In this document: positions 12,376 through 24,085 of the stretch, piece by piece | How the letters are laid out: every line of letters starts with the position of its first letter | Position numbering within the stretch: the first letter of the stretch is position 1 | Assembly: GCA_026929865.2 (NCBI GenBank) | Contig: CM049405.1 | Location: 23,882,001-23,946,000, forward strand | Source of the DNA: Hyperoplus lanceolatus | Taxonomy: Eukaryota > Chordata > Actinopteri > Uranoscopiformes > Ammodytidae | Length of the DNA: 64,000 bases | Reading direction: 5' to 3' | The notes under the pieces: model-generated | The model's database searches: none | Told to the model about the DNA's origin: nothing | The model's input: only the letters and a program-made list of their open reading frames with translations | Program-made: the position numbers and the translations under genes

Positions 12376-13983
12376 TCTTAGGTGAAGCATGTACACAAAG
12401 TAAAGAAAAGAAAACTTCAGGTAACGCATATTCATTTGTTTTTATTTGAAGCTATTAGAGTGAGAAATTTGCAATAACCTTTTTTTTGTCAATGTAGTAA
12501 CAACAACTAAAGTGGCTGTCAATGTAACTTATGTTAGGCCATAATCACACCCACACTCACACAGGTTTCACAGTGTGATGCAAAGTGCTCTTCAGTTGTC
12601 CAATTGTAGCGCAAGTGGACATTGGCGCTGCAGTGGTTCTTAGCTGCACACACACACACACACACACTATGTCAATAGCTCCTCACGTCTGTGTGAATGG
12701 CTCCATGACATTGGCAATGTGCCAGTTTGTTTGACTTGGTGGAGACCTACAAGATCATCCTCTGCTGAGAGCAAACAAGTCCCAGGCCCCGGCACGTCAG
12801 TCCACACTCTGGCCCAAACCTTTACCAGAAGTTTACGCTTTTCTGCCTGCTTTCAGAATCTAGTGAGAAAATGCCTGCTACATGTGTGCTTTGACATGAG
12901 TGCTGAGATGACACTATGGCGAGACCCAGCAAGTGGATGCAATCAAAGGGAGTGACTTCATATTTCACAGGTGCAAAGGAAACGGACACCTTTTTCCATG
13001 TTCCATGACAAGAAGTAAAAAAAAAAAACTCTCAATATTTTTTATTAGTATCCATCTGAACGCTTTGGGCCATCCATATTAAGCACCTCAGTCTGCTCCT
13101 AACACCTGTTGACAGCTATATATGTTTATGACTTGACTTGTGCCCAAAGGACACAAACAACACTATGAAGTAAAATCTGGAAATACATCTTACAACAAGT
13201 GTGACTTTTGGCTGTGAGCAAGCAATCAAAGGATCAAACGAACACATTAAAAAAATACTCTCTCAGTAATTCTAGAGAGTAGTAGGAGAATGCTTAAGTA
13301 ATGCAAATCCATAATTAAGGTTTTGAGAATGATACTGTCATTAAAAAGGAAAGAGTAATTGTTCAGTGATCTAGTTGCCGACGTGTGAAGTGCTGCTTTT
13401 GGTTTCATGTGGATATCCAACATGTCATCCTTCATGGTGAGGTGTGTGTGTGCCTGTGTGCGTGCATGTGTGTGTGTGTGTATGTGTGTGTATGTATGAG
13501 CAGCAATGTCTGCGACCCTTCGGAAGGTGCCAGTCGCCTGTCACCCGGCCAATGTAAGCCGATTAGAAGGTGGGTGACTAACAGGTTTAGGGCTGCATCT
13601 GTTTCGTTTTTTTTTCTTTCCTGGTGCCAAAATGTCCTCAAGTCTTGTTTTGGACCAAACTCCGTCACTCTGACATCACCTTTTGTGATAGAATTTAATG
13701 TGCTCTTTCATAGGCTTTTTATCTCGTTTAGCGCTGGCCCAGAAAAAAAAAACAGGCTTCTTTTTAAGTGTAGAACTATCTTGGCCCGGATAAGACGTGT
13801 CCATGAACACGCCAGCCAGTGTTCACACAGCGACAGAGTTTTTTTGCCCTTTCAAGCAGCCTCCCTCCCCCCCCCCCCCCCTTAAAAATAACTTGAGAAT
13901 CCCTGAACGTCACCGTCTGATGAACATCTGGCACTGCCATTTTACGCCCTGGCTGTTTCCATGCTTTAACAGCGTGCCAACTA
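12376..13983. other. gli2 intron 1, part next to the coding exon
   Basis: It holds a short (CA)n run (12646-12668), an imperfect (GT)n run (about 13441-13497) and a poly-C run (about 13867-13881). No exon or transposon was recognised. The 166-residue open frame across 13385-13885 is a read-through of the GT run and has no domain. Confidence 0.45.
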
Positions 13984-14133
13984 TTTGCCTTTTTTCTTCA
14001 ATTGCCTCTGTACCTCGAGCCAATGTTTCGATGAAGAGAAGGTTTTTGGAGTAACGGCACCTGTAAGAGTATTTTACTTTTAAAAAATCAAATAGAACAT
14101 AAGCAGGTGCAGTTGAGGGAACTCTAACATATT
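13984..14133. repeat. Diverged duplicate B, copy 1 (intron 1)
   Basis: Collinear with 14399-14519. Shared blocks in order: TTTGCC at the start, ATGAAGAGA.GGTTT with GGAGTA.., and AGGTGC..TTGAGGGAACT near the end. No transposon ends are seen. Copy 1 is slightly longer than copy 2. It may be an old tandem duplication of an intronic element. Confidence 0.5.
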
Positions 14134-14398
14134 CCATATCCATTTCTCTCAAACACCAAACGTTTGAAAGGCCACGCCCTACATCACCAGTTAAGTCTGA
14201 TTAACGTCAAAATGCACAAACCAATCCAGCATAATGTGCTCTGAAATGCAGTCACGTGACATCTACTTCATGGATTTTAAACCTATCATCACATCAGGGG
14301 ACTGACATACACATGTGTATAACATTTTGGCAAGAACATCAGACAAGAAACATAGCCGTCATTTCCCAAAACATCTTTGCAAGGGGCTTCGCTGCTAA

Positions 14399-14519
14399 TT
14401 TGCCATCCCTGTATTTTACTGATCTATTGTTAATGAAGAGAGGTTTGGAGTATAACATGGCAAAGTCAGTTAGTCAAAAAGAATACATCGCCAGGTGCGC
14501 TTGAGGGAACTGGATATGT
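14399..14519. repeat. Diverged duplicate B, copy 2 (intron 1)
   Basis: Partner of 13984-14133, starting about 265 bp after it ends. The shared motif CAGGTGC.CTTGAGGGAACT lies at about 14491-14511. The right edge abuts the SINE-like repeat that begins at about 14520. Confidence 0.5.
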
Positions 14520-14703
14520 AAATGGTAAATGGACTCTCACTTACTTAAATTTCTCCCGATAGTTAGCTTGCACGCGTGGTAGCTGCTGCTATCGGTGTAT
14601 GAATGTGTGTGTGATTGGGTGAATGTGTACGAAACAATGTAAAGCACTATGAGTCTGTTAAAAAAACAGGGAAAAGCGCTATATAAGTGGAGTCCATTTA
14701 CCA
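14520..14703 (+). mobile_element. SINE tail-type repeat with terminal inverted 15-mers
   Basis: It starts near AATGGTAAATGGACT and ends with its exact reverse complement AGTCCATTTACCATT. The body matches the 3' half of the neighbouring SINE: TAGTTAGCTTGCAC, GTGTGTGATTGGGTGAATGTGTA, AATGTAAAGC and GCGCTATATAAGT. This tail is of the kind shared between fish SINEs and LINEs. No tRNA head is present. Confidence 0.6.
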
Positions 14704-14985
14704 TTACTTATAAAACATTTTTCCCTGGTTTTTCACAGTCCCAAAGCGCTTTACATTGTACACATTATACATATTCACCCAATCACACACATGTTCATAC
14801 ACTGATAGCAGTAGCTACAATGCAGGGTGCAAGCTAACTTTTAACTCAAGCCAATTCACGGTTCAGTGTCTTGCCCAGGGACACTTCGACACGTGGCGGG
14901 GAGACGGGGGATCGAACCACCGACCCTGCACTCCAGTGGACGACCGCCCTACCCACTTTGCCACAGTCGGCCACTGTAAAATATT
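14704..14985 (-). mobile_element. tRNA-derived SINE, near full length
   Basis: Read on the minus strand from about 14985: an A-box-like TGGCAAAGTGGGTAGGG, a B box GGTTCGATCCC at about 14907-14917, then GTGTCC.TGGGCAAGACACTGAACC, and a tail AATGTAAAGCGCTTTGGGA with an ATAAGT end. This is the classic build of fish RNA-polymerase-III SINEs. It lies tail to tail with the partial copy at 14520-14703. No clean target duplication was found. Confidence 0.7.
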
Positions 14986-15745
14986 TAAAAAACGCCTGAG
15001 GAAAACGGCTAGATAGATTTGAGTTCATTTCCCAAAAAGTGGCCCCAACTTCACCCCACCCCCACTCCTTAATTCCGTGGAGCTGTTCCACTCCCCCCCA
15101 CCTGCCGGTATCTCCCTACAGGCCAGACCCACGTTGCCCTCGGTGACAGGAGAAGCCCGGGCTCTGACAGGCTGGTACAGGTGTCAGGAACCGAGCGGAC
15201 AGATGGCGGGGGCCAAAGGCGAAACAAACAACAAGGGGCTCACTTCTTCTCCCCAATCTTCCGGTTGGCTGCTCAGGCCCGGTGTGGCACCACAAACAGG
15301 ATCGGCTTTACCGTTTGATTACCAAATGAGTTCTGCCAAAGTGCAGAGCAAAAAAAAAAAAAAAAAACTGATGGCAAAGTTTGTCTAGAAATTTAAATAA
15401 AAAAACAAGATACTTCAAATGCTTTATATAGAGGTGAGGTGAAACACTGCAGGCAGTTATTTCAAGCACTGGTCAGTTTTGAGATTTTTGTCGGTGTTCT
15501 GCTTTCATAACATGTCTTTTTTCATACAAGTATAAATAAATGGTCCAAAATATTCATTTAGGTGTTTATTTGACTAAACCTTGTCTGACTGCGTCGGTAT
15601 ACTTCTCAACTTCTAAAGCACTCATAATCTAAGCTTTCCATAATCGTTCTTAGCACTATACTGTTAAAACTTTGCACACCAATATGTTGTAAAAATGAAA
15701 TAAAGATTTTTACTCTGGCTTTTTCAATAGATGATATATATATAC

Positions 15746-16582
<837 letters not shown>

Positions 16583-16633
16583 ATATATACGTTGTAAAAA
16601 TGTACCCTATTCACCTGCAGTGTCTCACCTCAA

Positions 16634-17303
16634 ATGATTTATTCAGTACATTGCAATGCAAAGCTTTTTTTTCTTTCCTGTGGCTAAGGCTAGACTAACC
16701 ATAGAAAGCTTAACCCTCAGTTTTACTGTGAGGCTGCTTTGTTCTTGTTCCTTCCTGCCACACGGCCACAAAACTGGATGTTTTTTATTTTATTTTCCAT
16801 TTAGAAATATCTTTAACTTCAGTGTATTATCTAACTAAAATCACAAATATGATTTCTGTGCTTAACTTCTGGTTCATGAAGTGGACACAGATGCCAAGAA
16901 ATATGTCTTCAACACATTCTTAAAAAGTTGTTTTCAAAATCTGTCTGCCAACACTCCAGGTAGCATACAAAGTTTTTTTTTGTAGCTTGGTTAGTGCATA
17001 GGATGGCAAATATTACCAGAGAAGGGTACAGTTTACAGCAGAGATTGTACATCTTGATTTCGCTCAACAAGCCAGCACTCTGATGGAGCTTCCAGACATC
17101 CCACTTAACCACATGAGGCTCAGGAAAAAGACTGAGGTAATGGGGGAAAGTCACTGTTATGTTTTCTCTTGCCAAGGTCGGTCATAAAACCGTAAGGCGC
17201 TTAAATAATTCCGCTTATTTCCAATACAGTTCTTTCTCGGAAGAAAATAACAGGTGTGATGAAACAAGAAAGACAATCACTTGACTAATGAATTTTGAGT
17301 TAA
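16634..17303. other. gli2 intron 1, no gene seen
   Basis: AT-rich non-coding sequence with no recognised element. Confidence 0.4.
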
Positions 17304-17575
17304 AGGTGGAGTCCGCGATTATGGAGAGCGCTTGTTGACAAAATCACTTTATTTCAGAATGAGTGACTATCTCCTCACAATACGCTTACCTGTCGTTAAG
17401 AAATCCAGTGTTAATACACAGCCTAGGATCTGAAAACGGGCATGTTGCTAGCTACAATGGCCCCCTTTTGTTTACATAGGCCTACCCTTTACTTACATAC
17501 CAGTTTACAGAGCCTCGGCTGTGTGTTAACACCAGATTTTGTTCAGCACTCACACCAGAATCGCGGACTCCCCCT
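17304..17575. mobile_element. TTAA-flanked MITE, family C (272 bp)
   Basis: TTAA is present at 17300-17303 and 17576-17579. Ends are AGGTGGAGTCCGCGATT and its inverted partner AATCGCGGACTCCCCCT (one mismatch in 17). Related copies are at 62111-62420 and as a scrap at 20338-20425; they share the TATCTCCTCA and GTTAATACAC..CC.AG blocks. Confidence 0.75.
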
Positions 17576-17920
17576 TTAAACGTGAGTAATGATCTTGCTC
17601 CATTTGCAGATTTTTGCAGTGTCTTGTCTTGTCTTTGAACTCGTCTGATATACCTTCCACCCGCTCTGCCTTAAGACTTTTGTTATGAGACCTGGTGTGT
17701 GTGTTTTGCTTATAGCGCCTGGGCCCGGTTTCAAGTGTACTTCTCCCTTCCACTACCGTTCAACAGCTCCCCTTTCACCAACACTGAAAGGAATGCAAAC
17801 ACACATCAAAGGAGGCCCCACTCATTCTGAAGATATCCAGACTTAGCTCTTCTTACTTTCTTCCTTCCTATCTTTCAGTCGGTGATGATCCGCATGCTGG
17901 TATAGGCTCTCGTTCCTGGC

Positions 17921-17921
<1 letters not shown>

Positions 17922-18016
<95 letters not shown>
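17922..18016. repeat. (CA)n microsatellite
   Basis: About 95 bp of uninterrupted CA in intron 1. Confidence 0.95.
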
Positions 18017-18019
<3 letters not shown>

Positions 18020-19551
18020 CAACTGCTGTCCCACACTCTGCTCACTTGGCAAACCCATCAGAGATAGATAGGTGAGGTCTCCTGCCCCCATGCCACCTGC
18101 ACCCCTCTCTACTCAGGTTTCTCAAGGTAATACTCATGCAGGTCATGATCAGCCTTGTCTACCAGGACTACCTGACAATACCTGTCAGAGTTCTTTGTTA
18201 TAATTGCCCTTAATTCAGAATGTATGTAGTAATGGTACACCCTGCTTGATTTCTAGAAGAAAACCTTTATACACTACTTTTTAAATGTTTGAAATACTTG
18301 ATATATTGTATTTATCTGCTGTCTCGAATTTCAAAACATATATAAAGTATTGCTGTATTAACTGTATATGTCAATGTGTTTTCAGCATGGTTCTGTTTCA
18401 CTAAAGCGTCCGAATTAAAAAAAAAAAAAAATTGCCTGTCTAAGCGTTGGGGAAGACTGTGGTCATGGTTAAGAGAAACCAGTGTTGACACATAGTATAA
18501 ACATCAGGTCAGGCTCAGTGTGCGAACAAACAACCAATGCTGTCATTTACCTGGGTTGGACATATTTGGGGTCACTTTTACCTTGGATACATTTCCCTGC
18601 AAGGTCCAAATTTTGGCTTTTACTCATTTTACTAAATATCTCAACACATCGCGATCAGAGCCTTATAAAAAATTCAAGGAAGGCCGAGGGTATTGACAAA
18701 AAACTTCTTTTAAGAAAAATGTGTCATAAGTTCAGACCTGTCCATTAGGCTGATGATGAATACTGAAAACAACCAGCTTTAAGCACCGCTGCAGCTCTTA
18801 ACCCTTCCTCCACTTGCACCCTAGGTGGGCAACAGTCTAAACACAATGATACACTACGGGGGAATGCTGCAGCTGACAGATCTAATTTACAGGTGGACAG
18901 TTGTATAGGAGCTAAAGGGAACACCACACACACACACACACACACACATGTCACTGCGCCTCAGTTGTACCTTTCACACCAGATCCAGAAAGAATCTCCT
19001 CGCATAATTCAAACAAAATACAGCTGTTTTTCCCGGCTTGTGGCCAGCCCTTTAACCACCTTGGCAGGACTCTCTCCGGTATACTCTGCGACAGTTTCAC
19101 GAGAAGCCTTTCATTAAACTTACAAACTCCAGTAGAGCTCTTTTGGTTTATAAAATACATCCTTTCTTAGACAACACAGCTTACTCTTGGCTGCTACATT
19201 AACCCACAGTCAGATGGTACTCATGTGGTGGATTTACTGAGCCAGCAATTTATGTTCTCCAAAAAAGCATTATAAAATATTTAACTGTGACTGACTCCTT
19301 TCTTTGCTAAAACAAAATGATTTCATCATTTATGCCTTTCAGTAATGCGCTTCAGTTTAAGTCCTGCCTCTCATGCTAATCTCCTTTATGTGACCAGTCT
19401 GAGCCAGGAGTCACTCAACAGAAATACATTTAGGAATTCTGTATGAATTAGTGTAGGAATTCAATATGTCTAGTCATGGAATGCTTTAACCTTCTGTGTC
19501 TACATACAGTAAATGGGAAGCGTTCCCCTCTTCGTCATATCTCTGTCCCAA
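18017..19551. other. gli2 intron 1, no gene seen
   Basis: Contains a poly-A run (about 18417-18431) and a short (CA)n run (18925-18948). No exon or transposon end was recognised. Confidence 0.4.
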
Positions 19552-19620
19552 AGCAGGCAGGCAGGCAGGCAGGCAGACACAAACACACGCACGCACGCAC
19601 GCACGCACGCACGCATGCCC

Positions 19621-19651
<31 letters not shown>

Positions 19652-19701
19652 AACACACGCACACACACACACACACACACACGCACACCCGCACACACAC
19701 A
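19552..19701. repeat. Compound microsatellite (GGCA)n-(CGCA)n-(CA)n
   Basis: Six GGCA-type units, then CGCA units (about 19586-19612), then CA units interrupted by AAACAC and GC steps. Open frames across it on both strands are repeat artefacts. Confidence 0.9.
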
Positions 19702-19829
19702 GATTTTCAAAGTCAAACCTTCCAGACAGTAACAGGGGTTTAAAAGGGGGCTCTTGAGTAAGCCAGATTTAAAAAAATAGTTTTTACAGGTTTAAATAAC
19801 TTTAGAGAAACATGCTTGACCCTTCACCC

Positions 19830-20110
19830 ATCCTTCCAGGTACAAACCGAACAGCATTTCTCTGTATACCTAACCAAAGCCATTCACATCGGGCTGAGAC
19901 TGTTTATTGTTGACAAGGAATGGACGCTAAGTTTCAGAGACCTGTGGGTAGAAGACAAGTTTGGACTAGGGACAGCTAGGGCACATTCTCCTGGGGTGAA
20001 TCACTTGTCTCTATCCTGTGAGGATTTGGAGCTCAGGTCTATAAAGGTCATTCCGTGGATTGTTGAGAGGCCCCGACAGCGGCACATTAGCCATTAGGGG
20101 CTGATTCAGA
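19830..20110. promoter_or_regulatory. Candidate conserved non-coding block in intron 1
   Basis: Repeat-poor, high-complexity sequence with dense short palindromes and AT cores, for example TGAATCACTTGTC, GACAGCGGCACATTAGCC and CATTAGGGGCTGATTC. It has no coding signal. The regulatory role is a guess from sequence texture and its place in gli2 intron 1; Gli loci are known to hold many conserved enhancers. Confidence 0.22.
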
Positions 20111-22224
20111 GGTTGAAACAACATCACTACAGGGCTGTCACACAATGTATAGATTTGACTCATTCATGCGTGGAAGAAGAGTATTGCCACAATATGCTTT
20201 ATAGAGACAAGCCCTTTTGAGTGCCATGCCATGCTCCACTTGGTAAGTAATGGAAATGAGAAGAAAAGTTAAGGGATCTCATTTAACCTGTGGATTATTC
20301 AAAATTCTGGCTTTATCATATCTTTATTTTTTATTTTTTAAGCGCACACACAGTACGTAGCGGATCGTGAGGAGATAGTAACTGATTTTGACAACACATG
20401 TCTCAAGAAACGCTGACTCCCACCCTTATCATACTGACTTTGAGCAAGATTGTTCACATATACAGCATGTCGATTCTGATTAATCTTCGGGTCCGTTCCA
20501 AAACCGTTCCAATCTGCAGACATTTGCTTAAATCCCTAACCCCAAACCCAACCGTCCAGTGGATTGCAGAAGATACAGAGTAAACGAGCAGCTAAAAACT
20601 GATGTAATATAAAACAGCAGAGAAAAAAAGCCCCGTGGATGAGTTCCTTACCCCACCCCTGAACCTGACCTTTCCTGCTAGTAAAGGCAATATCCTGTGG
20701 TTGATCTCTCTGTCTCCCCTCCACCAACACAAAACAGATGTGCAGCTTATGGCCCTATACACACAGTCTCGGGCAGGGAAGGAATCTACATGGATGTAAT
20801 TTTGGGTTGGGTTTTTACTTTTTTGTCTTCAAAGAATCAACAAACTAATTGACGAGTAGAGTCTCACGCATGAGGGATAGAATCAACTTACAAATGTAAG
20901 AGATGTACAGACATGTTGGTATGGTAACAAGAGGATTACGGTAGAGCCACAAGACTATGGGTCCATCACCAAGCAAGCGTCTCTATGAGGCTGTTTTTGC
21001 AAAGCGATGGGTTTAGCTTGATGGGAATGTGAGCATGGGATAATGCTAACAATGACATTGCTAACTCTTACAGGTTAACCATATATGTTAACCATGGTAG
21101 CTATCATACTCTCGATTTACATGCAAGAATGCTAACATTTGCTTATTACCAGGGGAATCTGAAAGGGGCGTTGCATGTTGCATGTCCCAAACTTTCTAGC
21201 AAAACCATCCAAAAGTAGTGGAGACAATTTACTAGAAAAAGCAGACCTCATTGTGATACTATTCATTGGATCACACAAATCAATAGGCTTTATCATCTGG
21301 ATTCTATGACTGTCTATACAATTGTTTTTTGCAAACCATTAAATAGTATTCTAGTCCACCAAAGGGAACCAACCAATTTGCATTGACATCTAATGAGTCA
21401 TGTCACTAATGTGGTTCAATGCTTAACATTAACTACTCATCTCAGATGTACTGTATATAAACTGAAAAAACATGTTATTTGAGTAAGTTATGTTGAGTTG
21501 AAACTGATGTTTTTATTGCTGACATATCACAGCTGAACGAACACTAAACTGCCCCTTACAGCCATGTGATGGAGGTTTGCGTGTGTGTGTGTCTGTGTGT
21601 AAAAAGCCACAGCTGTCACTGGTGCCACATTGCACACTGCGTGAGTCGAGACGGCTTCCTCTCTGAAGCATTTGGACTGGGGTCATTCGTCTTAAATGTG
21701 TTGTTAGCACTCACTCTCGACTGCTTCAGCTGTCAATAACCTAAAGCAACGACTCCGGCGAAACTGGCTCTGGGTGAACTGTGTGTGTGTGTGTGTCTGT
21801 CGGTCTGTGTGTGTTCCCTGCTGTGCACAACCCCAACAGAATCGCCCAGACAAGCCAGCAGTGTGTAAAAAGATTTGTCCAAAATCAAAGTTGGCATTTG
21901 CTGCTCTCAAGTTTCACCGCGGTGCGACTTCCACATTGTTGCGGTGAATTCAGCACTACAGTATAGAAGAGCCTGTGATAGCTGACAGTCTGCAGTCTGT
22001 GGCTGGTTGTACACATGCTGCTGGCCGCTACAAGCCAGCTGCCGCTATGTCCGAGTCAGATCTTGGGCCTTTGGGGACAGAAGGGGGAATTCCCCTTGAA
22101 GTGTGTGTGTGTGTTTGTGTTTGGGCCCAAGACCTGTTAGCAGCAGCTGTCAGAGCGTGTCACCAGGTGAGATCTGGTGGTAAATGTAACTTACTAACCA
22201 CGTCCACATAAAAGCCTGAAGATG
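20111..22224. other. gli2 intron 1, no gene seen
   Basis: A family-C MITE scrap lies at 20338-20425 (GCGGATCGTGAGGAGATA, then TTTTGACAACA, then GCTGACTC.CACC). Short GT runs lie near 21581-21600, 21781-21798 and 22100-22114. Nothing else was recognised. Confidence 0.4.
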
Positions 22225-22545
22225 CCGACACTTACAGTCCCAAGAGTTAGGACTAAACGAGGAGAAGCAGCTTTTAGTTTTTATGCACCAAATATCTGGA
22301 ACAAACTCCCAGAAAACTTGAGGTCTGCTGCAACCCTCAGTTCTTTTAAATCGAGTCTGAAGACTTTTCTGTTTCCATTTTAACCTGTACTTTTAATTTA
22401 ATTTAAATGTTTTACTTCTTTTCATTCGCTTTTAAATGTCTTCTAATGTGTTTTATGTATTTTAATCTTGCCGCTGTAAAGCACTTTGAGTGGCCTTGTG
22501 TTTGAATTGTGCTATATAAATAAACTTGCCTTGCCTTGCCTTACA
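22225..22545 (+). mobile_element. L2-type LINE, 3' end of ORF2 and 3' UTR
   Basis: A 52-codon open stretch (22225-22383) ends in TAA and contains FSFYAPNIWNKLPENLRS followed by TLSSFKSSLKTFLF. This is the hallmark C-terminus of L2/Rex-like reverse-transcriptase proteins (F..APR.WN.LP...R, then FK..LKT.LF). The 3' UTR has AAAGCACTTTGAGTGGCC and GTGCTATATAAATAAACTTG, and ends in three CTTGC units, which would be the element's 3' tail repeat. The rest of the LINE is absent (5' truncation). It lies antisense to gli2. Confidence 0.8.
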
Positions 22546-23339
22546 GTAATAATCTAAAGCAGCCAGACACTGAGACATCCAGTCCCTATGATGAAATCGT
22601 TGAATTTACCTCATTGCATCAAATGTGATTTTTTCCGTTACACCCTCACTGGCTGGTAAATGCCCAACCTCTTTGAAACTCCACAACCCCAGTGTTTAAT
22701 ACAGACTTTTTGTAAAGGATTCAATGCGATGACCCAGGAACACTTCTAAAGACATTATACAAATCATTTCACAGCCTCAATAGTTCTCCTCATAAGACAT
22801 AATGGAACTGTATTCATCCCAAGGGGAAATGTATATGACAAGTGAGTAAAATCTGTTAAATTCCCCTTTAATTGTGTTCTGATTTAGCTGGTTCATTGTG
22901 GATGCTGAAAGTAATACACATGTACAAGGTGACCTTAATAGAATCAATGAAGAGCAGCATTACACCCACTTTGAGTGTTTGTTTAGCCATTACACTACTG
23001 CGGTTTTCTGCCAACATTCAATTCTCAAACTTGAACCGAACTAATTTATTTCTCAAAAGCAAGCAAACCGCCGCCCTCACTCTGTGGTGCTGTCTTCACC
23101 ACCTTTAAAAAAAAAAACGTTTCTCCCGTCTTGGAATGCTTTGCTTTGCTACGCTACGACCACCTGTTGACACGGCAGAGTTCACCCTGAGAGCAGCCTG
23201 ACGTGAAGAAGTCTCGCATGTGAAACAATGGAACGGAGAAAGGCCCCGACCGCGCTTCTTCTCAGCCCCACTTTCCCCCTCTGATGAACTGATTACAAAA
23301 CATGAGCGAAACCCTAACATTGGCCCCCAGCCAGCGCCC

Positions 23340-23370
<31 letters not shown>

Positions 23371-23380
23371 GAGAGAGAGA
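23340..23380. repeat. (GA)n microsatellite
   Basis: About 41 bp of GA with one CA break. It lies about 95 bp before a CT array of opposite strand sense (23474-23522), so the two can pair as an inverted repeat. Confidence 0.9.
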
Positions 23381-23470
23381 TGATGGCAGGACCAGACATT
23401 TTGTGGAGGAGGTGGTGGTAAGGTTGCAGAGCTTATAGCTAAAGACAACCACATGTCTCTATAACACAGG

Positions 23471-23473
<3 letters not shown>

Positions 23474-23517
<44 letters not shown>

Positions 23518-23522
23518 TCTCC
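23474..23522. repeat. (CT)n microsatellite
   Basis: About 49 bp of CT with a CCCT break near the right end. Confidence 0.9.
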
Positions 23523-23774
23523 ATCCCTTGTCTCTGGCTTCCATCTGAGAGAGGAGACTGTGGCCTGGCACCGAGTCAGCAGTGATTTGGAATCTAATAT
23601 GCTCCCATCATCATCATCATCATCATATGGAAACAGAAGAAAAAGGAGCCCTGCCCCTTGAGTACTGCGTTTGACTTTGTAACTATAAAGAGGTATGGTA
23701 GAAAAATCGAAACTTACAATCTCTCCTTGCCCTCTCCCCCTCACAACAATACAAGTTAGGAGTGCAAACAGTTC

Positions 23775-24085
23775 CCACTTCCCTCTGCCATTTCATTCTC
23801 TGTATGTTTGGAAAAGCATTTTGTTGTCAGTGGCCCCTGCATGGACCCCAATCACTGCCTCTGCGTCAGATTAGGTCCCGTGGCAAACATGGCAGACAAT
23901 AAGGCATTGTCTGCGAGCCTGTGTAAGTCTATCTCAATAGCTCAACAGTCAGATAGTAAAGCCTGTTGGGTGTTTGATGAATTGATAATGACACAGTAAA
24001 GGGGGAAATGGTGATTCTTCCTTCTCCTTATTACCAGCCACCTGGCTGATGAAACTAACAGCTGATTATCTTTTTACAACAGCCA
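23775..24085. promoter_or_regulatory. Candidate conserved non-coding block in intron 1
   Basis: Repeat-free, high-complexity sequence with several factor-type cores: TGGCCCCTGCATGG, TTTGATGAATTGATAATGACA, GCCACCTGGCTGATGA and ACAGCTGATTATC. It has no splice sites or credible frame. The call is inference from texture and position; no alignment is available. Confidence 0.25.

Larger units (their letters stand above)
22546..23774. other. gli2 intron 1 with GA/CT repeats, no gene seen
   Basis: Holds (GA)n at 23340-23380, (CT)n at about 23474-23522 and a (CAT)n run at about 23606-23627. The 115- and 101-residue minus frames across 23105-23744 are built on these repeats. Confidence 0.5.

Noticed and set aside
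13385-13885. 166-residue plus frame in gli2 intron 1
   Set aside because: It crosses a GT microsatellite and a poly-C run; no domain and no exon signals.
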